A model generated the notes under the pieces. It was not told the origin of the DNA, did no database searches, and worked only from the letters and a program-made list of their open reading frames with translations. A program made the translations under genes and the position numbers. Positions 1 through 9,577 of a stretch of 64,000 bases of DNA are shown here, in pieces. The first letter of the stretch is position 1. Each line of letters opens with the position of its first letter. Origin of the DNA: Rutidosis leptorrhynchoides (Eukaryota; Streptophyta; Magnoliopsida; Asterales; Asteraceae); contig NC_092337.1 of the NCBI RefSeq assembly GCF_046630445.1, positions 185,944,501-186,008,500 of the forward strand, given 5' to 3'.

Positions 1-1642
1 AAAACCACGATCAAGTAGTTCTTGGATTTGACTTTGCAATTCTTGCATTTCGGATGGAGCGAGTCTATATGGTGCACGTGCTACGGGTGCGGCTCCCGGA
101 ATAAGATCGATTTGGAATTCTACCGGTCGATGAGGTGGAAGACCCGGCAATTCGTCGGGAAATACATCGGAAAAGTCACTAACAATTGGCACATCATCGA
201 TATGCTTATCATAGGGCTCGACTTTCTTAACGTGGGCAAGGATCGCAAAACAACCCTTACGGAGTAGTTTTCTAACTTTAAGGCACGAAACGAGGTTGAG
301 TCTGGTGCAACTCTTATCGCCATAAACAATCAAAGGTTCACCATTCTCGATAGGAATTCGGATTGCGTTAAGATCACAAAGGATGTGAGATTTCGTTTTG
401 ACTAACCAATTCATACCGATTATTACATCAAAGCTTCCTAGTTCCATGGGTATCAAGTCAATTTCAAATTCTTTACCCAAAATGTTTATCGTACACCCCC
501 GGTAATATGTGTCGGCACTTAATAGTTTCCCGTTAGCCACTTCAATGGTATAAGTGGTATCTAATGGAAGAGGTGGAGTGCTAAAAGAATGAGTCAAAGT
601 CTTAGATACAAAGCATTTATCGGCACCTGAATCGAATAAGCAAGAGACATAAGAATTGTTGAGAAGAAACGTACCCGTGACTAGTTCAGTGTCATCCCGG
701 GCTTCCGCGGTGTTGATGTTGAAAGCTCGGCCGCGCGTGTTGGGGTTATCTTTCTTCTTTGGGCATGCATTTCTATAATGGCCCGTTTGGCCACATTCAT
801 AACAAGTGCCCGTTTTTGGTGCATTGGGCCACTTTCGAGCGACGGGAGTGGCACTTTTACAATTGTTGGCCTTATGACCAATTCCTTGGCACCGATGGCA
901 AATTAGCTTACTACATTCGCCAAAGTGATGTTTGTTGCATTTGTTGCAAAGAGGTAGATTTCCGGCATAACCCTTCTTGCCGTCGGAGGTGTAAGGCTTC
1001 TTAGCAAAGCTGTTGTTGCTTGATTGGGAGGGTTCCCACTTTCTTTTGTTGCCTCCCGATTTATCCTCGGCCTTAGGTGCCGGAACTACGATTTCGTCAA
1101 CCGTTTCTATCAATTTGCAGGCCATGTTCAAAGCTTCTTGATGATTAGTGAGTTTGGATGACATTACTCAGTGTTTGATACTCTTTGGAAGACCATCCAT
1201 GTAAAGTTCAACCCTTAAAGCTTCGGGGTTCACAAGATTTGGGCACATCAAGGCTAGTTCGGAAAATCGTTGATTGTAAGCCTTGAGATCATTTCCGATC
1301 GCCTTTAAAGTTCTTAGCTCTTGTTCGAGCCTTCGGGTTTCTTCACGAGGGAAATATTCGACAATCATCTTTTCCCTCAAGTCGGCCCAAGAGAGGGCGT
1401 GAGCTTCATCGGTACCCACCGATTGTACATAAGTATTCCACCATGTAAGAGCGACACCGGCAAAGGTGTGAGTGGAGTATTTGACCTTGTCTTGGTCCCG
1501 ACAACTGCTTATGCTAAAGACAGCTTCCGTTTGCTCAAACCATCGGGTGAGCACGACCGGTCCCCCGGTTCCATCAAAAGTGTGAGGTTTGCACCCCATG
1601 AAAGCTTTATAGGAGCACCCCTCGTTTGAGTTTCCAGCTCCG

Positions 1643-1676
<34 letters not shown>

Positions 1677-1797
1677 GGTTGTTATTATTGTTGTTGTTGG
1701 ATGAGTGACCGGCCATGGCCGCATCTACGGCGGTGGCTATCATCTGTTCGAGAGCTTGTTCGGGAGTTTCATTGCGGCGTACACGACGAGGAGCCAT
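1..1797 (-). pseudogene. Ty3/gypsy G1 gag-protease-RT start, one internal stop, runs off window
   Basis: Read on the minus strand this begins MAPRRVRRNETPEQ at 1797, preferred over the upstream ATG at 1824 because gag proteins of this type begin this way. A poly-Asn tract encoded by a (TTG/AAC)n microsatellite follows (about 1640-1700), then a retrotransposon gag domain. An in-frame TGA lies at 1168-1170. Beyond it the same frame continues through zinc knuckles (CNKCNKHH, CHRCQGIGHKANNC, CYECGQTGHYRNAC), an aspartic protease with an intact FDSGAD active site near 640, and the first residues of reverse transcriptase at the window edge. The rest of pol lies outside the window. Apart from the stop it looks well preserved. 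Whether the TGA is a decay mutation or a readthrough point is unknown. Confidence 0.85.
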
Positions 1798-2206
1798 TGT
1801 TCCTTCAAGACACAAGAATATCATTGATTAGTATTCTCAATAATACTAACCGTGATATAGAATAAAGATAAAGAGAAGTTTTTCCTCGACTCGCCTTAAA
1901 TTCTTTATGCCATAATGTCGGAACGTTCATATGAGTCACCGTAATATAATCCCGGCAATTATATTACCCTGATTCATATGTGCATTCGACATTATTCTAT
2001 AAAGTCAAGGTGGCATGTCAATCAAATTAAACAACGTGAGATTAAGATGAACTAAGAGTAGATATGAGTAGAAGCGTTCGAGTATAAATGCACAAGTAGT
2101 CAAGTAATTCCTACTTCAAGTCTATATGCCGGTTGTAGTCTAGACTCACCAATGTACCCTATGACTCGAGGTTGACACCAATGAACTCTAAATCCCTACA
2201 ACCAAC

Positions 2207-2218
2207 GCTCTGATACCA
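2207..2218 (-). other. Primer-binding site (initiator-Met tRNA type) of G1
   Basis: The minus strand reads TGGTATCAGAGC, the usual complement of the 3' end of plant initiator methionine tRNA. It sits two bases inside the LTR boundary at 2221, where minus-strand DNA synthesis is primed. It fixes the LTR as the 5' LTR of the gag gene to its left. Confidence 0.9.
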
Positions 2219-2220
2219 TC

Positions 2221-4494
2221 TGTAGCGACCCAACAAAATCATCATTGACGGCGCCGTCTACTTAGGTCCCGTTACATGGTCATAAGTCTTTAAAACAACG
2301 TTTGACCAAAAGATATGTCGCATTCATTTCAAATGTAAAGATTGTTCCAAGTTTACAAGAATAATTCCACCACAAGTTACGATACAAAGTTTTAAGTACA
2401 AATGAAACTTATGCGACACAATTTAAAAGTAGTCAAAAGACGCTCCAACTATGCATGTATACTCGACATCCAAACAAGTATCAAAAGTAATGAGCGGAAG
2501 CATGTATCACACAAATGTTCAAGGACCTGAGAAAAACATAGAAATCTGTCAACGAAAACGTTGGTGAAATCATAGGTTTAAGTAAGTAAGTACTAATGAA
2601 CCACAAGATTTGTAACATTGATATAATAGTAATACATTCCAAAAGTTTGTTTCACGAGCACCCAATTATCAATGCTTAACTTTCCTTCCATAGAACCCCA
2701 TCACAATAGTGTTAGAACATACACTGTTTCACGAAAATATATTTCATTCGTAAACGGTAGCGAACCGTTTGAATGAGGGTTTGTCAAACCCATATGGATC
2801 CATACAACATAAGTTCTCGCTTACACCCGGAAAGTGTAACTAATGATAATCGAATTGCGGATTTTGTTCTAAACTCGTATGTAGAATGTTTGTTTTCCTG
2901 TACTTGTGTTCACTTAGTAAAAGAAATGTTTATGTTTTCTCATCCCAATTGTAAGTTCAAAAAGAGTAAAAGTGGGACTATGATCTCACCTTGAGTGCAC
3001 GTACGAAAAGTACTTCACAAAATAACGTGTGCGAAGGATAGTGCTAGTCTTGACCTAAACAAATAGGTCGTATCAATAACGGTAAACACGATAGGTCAAA
3101 GATGTTCAATTAGTCCTATGGCTCGTTACGACTCGATTATGTAGCATGTGAAATCAAATTGTCAAGTTTCATGCAAGATACAAGTATATAAACAAGTTAG
3201 GAAGGTTGCATAATCATTTGGTTAAGTTTGACAAAAAGTCAAACTTTGGTCGGTCAAAGTCAACGAAAAAGTCAACGGGGTCGGGTCGGGTCCCGAACTA
3301 TTTTCCTGAGCTTAGAAATCATATATGAGCATGTTGGCCAAGTTTCATGTTGATCGGGGGTGCGTAGCATAGCAAACATTATTCAAAAATCGACAAAATT
3401 GGACAGACCACTTTGGCGCGCCGCGCGGGTATATGGCGCGCCGCGCCATTACCTGTGCAGAGAATTCTGGCAGTTTTTAAGTTTTATGCACGAACCTAAC
3501 TTCAAACAATCACCATTTATGATCCGCAAACAATCAAGACAAGTATCTTATACCGTTGGGAAGGTAATTTGACGAGGAAAACAACTAAACACATTTCATC
3601 AATCAATCTACCTATTACAATAACCAAAACCGCATCTAATGCTTAACATTAACCGCATACAAGTTCATAAATGCAATTCAATGATTCGGGCAACCAATTT
3701 ACATGAATGATATGCCGTTTCGAAGGTAATCAAGCATACAATCCAACTAAACACTTACCAATAATAATTCATGGCATTCAATGCATCAAAAGTCCATTTC
3801 AAGTTCATCAAACCCTAACCCAAATTCACCAAAATCAATAATCAAGTTCATGAAGTTTTCTAAGGCAAACTACACATCAAATTGAAGCTAGTGATGCTAG
3901 TAACACAATTAAAATATCAACATTTAACATCTAACAACATATGATCATCCTAAATTCAAGAACAACACACCAAAATTCAAGTTCATGCTAGTTACACTAA
4001 AACAACGAGATCGAGCATATAAATCATATATTCATGTTAGACTTGAGCCATAGACACTAATTAACACTTTTATAAGTTAAAAACATCAAGAACACAAAAT
4101 CTAGTGATTTTAGAAAGTTACCCAAATGAGATGAAGTTGGTACCAAAATGAAGAGGATGAAGAGAGGATCACAAATATGTAGTTTATTTTGTTGTAAGCC
4201 TCCTAGATCGAATTTAGATGATGATTGAATGAATTTGGTAAATGGGTGTGTGTTCTTGCTAGAGAGAAAGAGAGAGAGATGGAGATGATAATGAATGGGT
4301 GAAAGGGGTTTGACCCTTTGACCTAGTCAAGGGTTTGATCCCTTGTCAAGTTTAGTCCCTCAACTTTCGTTCGGGTGCGGGAATTACCTAAACGAGATAA
4401 TTTAAAACGCGTATCAACGGGAGATGTTATAAACATATAACGGACTTTATATTAGTATAACGGAAAAGTAAATGGAAAAAGGCGGCATGTTACA
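2221..4494 (-). repeat. LTR of G1, shared by two element bodies
   Basis: On the plus strand the block runs from TGTAGCGACCC to CATGTTACA, so on the minus strand it starts TGTAACA and ends GCTACA, the TG...CA ends of an LTR. A tRNA-Met primer site lies inside its left end and a purine-rich tract lies outside its right end. It is therefore the 5' LTR of the gag fragment on the left and also the 3' LTR of the integrase fragment on the right. It holds no coding sequence. Mid-LTR there is a pair of GC-rich near-palindromes (3415-3447). Confidence 0.85.
3415..3447. repeat. Paired GC-rich palindromes in the G1 LTR
   Basis: Two copies of GGCGCGCCGCGC (3415-3426 and 3435-3446) are separated by the 8-base gap GGGTATAT inside an otherwise AT-rich LTR. 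Each contains the palindrome GGCGCGCC. Function unknown. The same layout recurs in other elements of the window. Confidence 0.75.
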
Positions 4495-4531
4495 TTACCT
4501 ACTCCTTAAAAGAAATTTCGTCCCGAAATTT
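4495..4531 (-). promoter_or_regulatory. Polypurine tract and adjoining hairpin of G1
   Basis: Reading the minus strand into the 3' LTR there is AAATTTCGGGACGAAATTT, an 8-bp stem with a GGA loop (4513-4531). It is followed by a purine-rich CTTTTAAGGAGTAGGTAA directly before the LTR start TGTAACA. The purine tract is the expected plus-strand primer. The hairpin also occurs at the same place in the LARD and E2, and nearly so in E1. Confidence 0.75.
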
Positions 4532-5660
4532 AAGTAGGCGTAGTAGTCGTTGTTTCTTCCTCGAGATCTTGCGTTTCCGAATTCACGAATAGATGAGGAT
4601 ACTTCCTTTGCATTTGATCTTGTCTTTCCCAAGTAAACTCGGGTCCTCTTTTGGCATTCCAACGAACCTTGACAATTGGGATTCGGCTTTGTTTCAATGT
4701 CTTGACGGAGGTGTCCACAATTTCAACCGGTTCCTCCACAAAATGAAGTTTGTCATCAATAGTAAGTTCTTCGAGAGGGATGACGATATCGGGTTCGGCA
4801 AAACACTTTTTCAAGTTAGATACATGGAAGGTAGGATGAACGGAGTTCAATTGAGGCGGAAGATCTAAACGATAAGCAACGGTGCCAATACGCTCCAAGA
4901 TTTCGAAAGGACCAATATACCGCGGATTTAGCTTCCCGCGTTTCCCAAAACAAATTACACCTTTCCAAGGTGCGACTTTTAACATTACTCGGTCACCGAC
5001 TTGAAATTCGAGGTCGTTGCGTCGTTTGTCGGTATAACTCTTTTGACGACTCCGGGCCGTCCGAAGCCTATCTCGGATTTGAACGATCTTCTCGGTTGTT
5101 TCATGAATAAGTTCGGGACCGGTGATTTGTTTGTCACCTACTTCGGCCCAACAAAGAGGAGAACGACATTTTCGGCCATATAATGCTTCGAATGGTGCGG
5201 CGTTAATACTCGCGTGATAACTATTGTTGTAGGAGAATTCGGCGAGAGGTAAGTGCTTGTCCCAAGCTTTTCCGAAATCAACCACGCAAGCTCGTAACAT
5301 GTCCTCTAAGGTTTGAATTGTATGTTCGCTTTGTCCATCGGTTTGAGGATGATATGCGGTGCTCATGTCTAAACGCGTTCCCAATGCTTCTTGCAAAGTA
5401 CGCCAAAATCTAGAAACGAAACGGCCATCTCGGTCGGAGATAATCGATAAAGGTACACCGTGTCGGGCTACGATCTCCTTAATGTAAAGTTGTGCAAGTT
5501 TCTCCATTTTGTCCGTTTCTTTCATGGCAAGGAAGTGTGCGGATTTGGTGAGACGGTCAACAATAACCCAAATGGTATCATAACCGCCCGTCGTTTTTGG
5601 TAGCTTGGTGATAAAATCCATCGTTATCCTTTCCCACTTCCATTGCGGGATCTCGAGAAG
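4530..5660 (-). pseudogene. Ty3/gypsy integrase core plus chromodomain, 5'-truncated
   Basis: The open frame starts within the integrase region ([12 protein letters not shown]). It shows the first catalytic Asp in TMDF, the second in SDRDGRF and the catalytic Glu after DGQS, where the usual Arg of SERT is His. It then runs through the linker, the FHVSNLKKC segment and a C-terminal chromodomain ([16 protein letters not shown]), ending in a poly-Thr tail. Everything upstream (gag, protease, RT, RNase H, the zinc-binding part of integrase) is missing. The similarity stops at about 5655-5665, where copia-like sequence begins. The retained part is open, so truncation, not point decay, inactivated it. 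It belongs with the LTR at 2221-4494. Confidence 0.85.
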
Positions 5661-5664
5661 CTGG

Positions 5665-6377
5665 TACCTCAAATGATGAGACTACTGACCCCTCCAGTAT
5701 TAACTACATGTCTCCAAAAGAACGTAAGATTAAAAATGAGATTACTGAAAATAATAAAAGAAACTCTAAGCTGGTTAATTCCTCCCCCTCCCCCCCCCTC
5801 CCCCCCCCTCCCCCCACCCAATTTCTCTATGTTCAAAAACTGTTGAGCCACTACTGATATCCCTGCTGGTCGACCAGTATCTCTAGATCAAGCATATGTT
5901 AATTCATCTGTTAGGTCAACTGAGTCTTCCCATACTGTCAAACCAAAAGACTAATGCAAAGCAGTAATCAACCACTACGATGGTGCTGGTTCCAAACTGA
6001 AAGTTTCCCTTAAGGGAAAAGGTAAAATGACCAAGAGTGAGGAGTCATCTGCTAAGTCATCCATGACTCAGTTGCTGGCTGTAAAGCTAGACCAGCTGCT
6101 ACTGGCTTTTACTTATAACAACCAGCAGCAGAACCAGACTCCTATATAATCTACCCCAACCAGTAACCAAAGCCAAAATTGAGAAAATGCTACAACTATG
6201 GTAGAAAGAGTAACTTGTTCACCAATGTCAAGAGTACAAATAGAAGCAAAAGGCTTATCGTGAAAGGATAGCCAAAATTCCACATTTGACTGCTTCTCAA
6301 ACCGTGGCCACATCTATTGCTGCTTCTTCAAGAAAACTAGCAAAAAGGAAGAAATCATTTAAAATGACTCTTCCAGA
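5665..6377 (+). pseudogene. Ty1/copia-type gag-pol remnant, left half
   Basis: Several plus-strand frames read as decayed gag-like protein: a Lys-rich stretch (MSPKERKIKNEITENN, from about 5700), a middle segment (GRPVSLDQAYVNSS, about 5866), and a zinc knuckle at about 6187 that keeps its first Cys but has lost the second Cys, the His and the last Cys (CYNYGRKSNLFTNV). Stops and frameshifts separate them. The gene stops at 6377, where the 18.3-kb insertion begins. Its continuation, with a copia-like WYLDSSCS protease-region motif, resumes at 24673. The copia assignment rests on that motif and on collinearity. Confidence 0.65.
5781..5819 (-). repeat. C-rich/G-rich low-complexity tract
   Basis: Runs of five to eight C separated by single T on the plus strand give four or more G-runs on the minus strand, meeting the simple pattern for a G-quadruplex. 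It lies within the copia remnant and is probably an expanded microsatellite. Confidence 0.8.
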
Positions 6378-6383
6378 GCCCAT
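6378..6383. repeat. Target-site duplication, left copy (GCCCAT)
   Basis: GCCCAT immediately precedes TGATAAGG, and the same six bases immediately follow CCTTATCA at 24667-24672. A length of six (or five plus a shared T) fits an LTR-retrotransposon integrase. Confidence 0.75.
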
Positions 6384-8174
6384 TGATAAGGCTAAAAAGG
6401 AACATATATTTCATAGCATTATCCCCCAAGAAAGACAAGATTTTAGTTGCAATTGTTCCATTTTCAAGTGATATTCGTTTATATTAAATAAGTGCGAAGA
6501 CAAAAGGCAGATTCGACAAATTGAAGACAAAAAGGTCCAAAAAGCTCAAAAGTACAAGATACAATTAAAAAGGTTCAAATTATTGATGAAGAACGTCTAA
6601 AAATGACAAGAGTACAAGTTACAAAACGCAAAGTACACGATATAAAATAGTACGCAAGGACGTTCGAAAATCCGGAACCGAGGCATGAACCAACTTTCAA
6701 CGCTCGACGCAACGGAGCTGAAAGTACAAGTCAACTATGCACAAGAATATAATATAATATTTAAATAATTCATAATAAGAATAATATTAAATAATAAAAA
6801 ATTGTTAATTTAGCATAGTTCAGGGGTCGTAAATGAAAATTCAATTTCATATTTTGCCTATAAAAGGCGATGATTATCGATCAATTTAAAAGCATCCCTT
6901 TTTCTATCCTAAAAATCTATTATCAATATCAATATCTAAAAATCTCTATCATAATGTTAATGTAATAAGATATAACAATAATCTTAATTTTAATTTTAAA
7001 TTATGATAATAATAAGATTTATGATAGAGATCGTTTGATTGTGTAAGTCGAAATTCTGTCCGTGTAACGCTACGCTATTTTTAATCATTGTAAGTTATGT
7101 TCAACCTTTTTATATTAATGTCTCGTAGCTAAGTTATTATTATGCTTATTTAAAACGAAGTAATCATGATGTTGGGCTAATTACTAAAATTGGGTAATTG
7201 GACTTTGTACCATAATTAAGGTTTGGGCAAAAGACCGACACTTGTGGAAATTGGACTATTGACTATTAATAGATGGGGGGTATTGTCTAATTGAGTGACA
7301 ACTCATTGGAGTCTGTCGAACCTATCTTCAAATTAATTATCCTAATAATTAATAATGATTATGGTTGTCCTATTTAGTGACGTTCATATTGAATCTATTA
7401 TAATCATTTAATTAATTATTCGGGTTGGGTAATTGATTATTCAAACTGATCAAGTGGGTAAATTAATATTCATATCTAATCAAAACAGGGGTAGATTACA
7501 TACAGTGATAACTGGTGTAATTGTTGACAGAAGTGATAACTGCGTCACAGTTTAAATCCTTAATTAGTTGGAATATTTGACTTCGGGTATAAGCGTAATT
7601 TGACGAGGACACTCGCACTTTATATTTATGACCGATGGACTATTATGGATAAAAACCAGATAGGTATCAAATAAACCATGACAAAGGACAATTAACCCGA
7701 GTAACAATTAATTAAAATCAAAACGTCAAACATCATGATTACGGAAGTTTAAATAAGCATAATCCTTTTATTTCATATTCTATCGCAATTTTATTTATTG
7801 TTATTTTATTTATCGTCATTTATTTATTTTACGCACTTTAATTATTGTCATTTATCTTTACGCTTAAAAATATAAAATCGACAATCCGGTCATTAAACGG
7901 TAAAAACCCCCCTTTTATAATAATATTACTACTTATATATATATATATATATTTATATAAATATAGTTTTATAAAAATATAGTACGTAATCACTAGCTCC
8001 CTGTGGAACGAACCGGACTTACTAAAAACTACACTACTCTACGATTAGGTACACTGCCTATAGTGTTGTAGCAAGGTTTAGGTATATCCCATCCGTAAAT
8101 TAATAAAATTTGTGTCATATTTTGTAGTATTTCCTAGTAAAAATAATACTATTTCGTACCCTCACGCTACATCA
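6384..8174 (+). repeat. LTR A (5' LTR of the gag-protease half)
   Basis: It begins TGATAAGG and ends CTACATCA ten bases or so before the primer-binding site. It is almost identical to LTR B (14474-16064) and to the inverse of LTR D (22882-24666), with only scattered single-base differences (for example AATCCGG in A against AAACCGG in B and D). It contains an (AT)n run near 7935. It is non-coding. Confidence 0.85.
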
Positions 8175-8183
8175 TCAAGTTTT

Positions 8184-8201
8184 TGGCGCCGCTGCCGGGG
8201 A
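8184..8201 (+). other. Primer-binding site, tRNA-Asp type
   Basis: TGGCGCCGCTGCCGGGGA matches the complement of the plant tRNA-Asp 3' end except for one base. This is the primer used by the Athila group. It lies just after LTR A, and an identical copy lies on the minus strand at 22855-22872. Confidence 0.85.
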
Positions 8202-9577
8202 CACTCTTAAACGCCGAAAGCGCAACGCTAATATATAAAAAAAAATTTTAGCTTACTTCTATTAAAAATTCGTTTTTGTAAAAATACGTTTTAAATATTC
8301 GAAAATATAAAAAGAAAAATAAAAATATAAGTATTTTTAAGATTTTGTTAAATATTTAAGTTTTATAAGTTTCTTTATTCTTATTTTAATTTATAAAAAT
8401 ATAAGTTTTATTAAATATCTTTTATATATAGAAAAAACAGAAAACAGAAAATAAAATAAATAAATAAATAAATAAAGAAAAACGCGTTGAAGAAATAAGC
8501 TGTCATCTGAATTTTGGAACCCCGCGAGTCGCGAGGTTTGAAGTTTTAATTACCGCAAGTCGCGGAGGGTACCTGACACACGGACAGAAGCCCTAATTCA
8601 GCATTTATTACGGATTATTAATTATTATTATTATTATTAACCCTAATTAATATTATAATTAAGTTTTATTTTCATTTAAGTTTTATTTAATTTATATTTT
8701 AGTTTAAATAAGTTTAATTAAATTATAAAATTAGTAGTTTTATTAAATAAATAATATAAAAATAATATTTTTATAAAAATTGTACTTTTTACAACTTTTT
8801 GTATATTTTTATATTTTGTCCTTTTTTTAATCATTGTAGCGTAACTTTTGTATTTTTAGCTCATATTTAATTTTAAACTTAGTTTTTGCCATAGTCATTT
8901 TTACTCCTAGATTTTTAGGCTTTGCCGTAGAATTCCTTAAGTGCTTTTTCTTTAGACTAAGATTTAGGTACTTTAGAATTTTGCGACGCCTTTTTAAGTT
9001 TTAGTTTCTTTTTAAGTTATTTCCATTTGGGATTTAGTTTTTCCTGTAAGCTTTAATATTTTTAGACCTTTTACTATGTATCAATTATCATTCCAATTAG
9101 TAATTTCAATTTGCGATTATAATTTTAAGTTAGTTGTAGTAATAAGGTTAGGTTAGTCAAGTATTTTTTTTTTTTAAGTTTCTTTTATTTTTCCGTCACC
9201 TTTTATTTTTCAACCATTTTTTTCTTTTTCGACCTTTTTCGACGAACTCTTTTTCTCTCTTATTTCTCGCTATTCTAGTTTTAGGATAAGATTTTTATTC
9301 TACTTCTTATCTAAATTTCTTAAAATTACGAAAATTTATTTTAAGTGGTTAAATTGATAGACATCAAAATTTTCTGGTTCGTAGTAATAGTTGGATTTGT
9401 ACGTGGACCGGGTTATTGGAGCCAAACAGTACTCAATTATATTGAGACCAAACGAATCCTGCCCCTCTGCTGCATCTTTTGGCTATTCGAAACGTGGGCA
9501 AAATCAGAAAAGTCTATTAATTGGATAACTTATTATAATTTTTCTTTCCTTTTAAAAACTAATAGGATATTCAGTGA
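8202..9577 (+). other. Long AU-rich leader of the gag-protease half
   Basis: No long open frame. A pair of GC-rich near-palindromes (8522-8536 and 8552-8568, based on CCGCGAGTCGCGAGG) stands out. The leader of the right half after its own primer site is not obviously similar apart from carrying the same kind of GC pair. A 93-codon frame at 9345-9626 overlaps the gag start and shows no recognisable domain. Confidence 0.6.

Noticed and set aside
1626..1865. Cys-rich plus-strand ORF
   Set aside because: It is the antisense reading of the (AAC)n poly-Asn tract of Gag.
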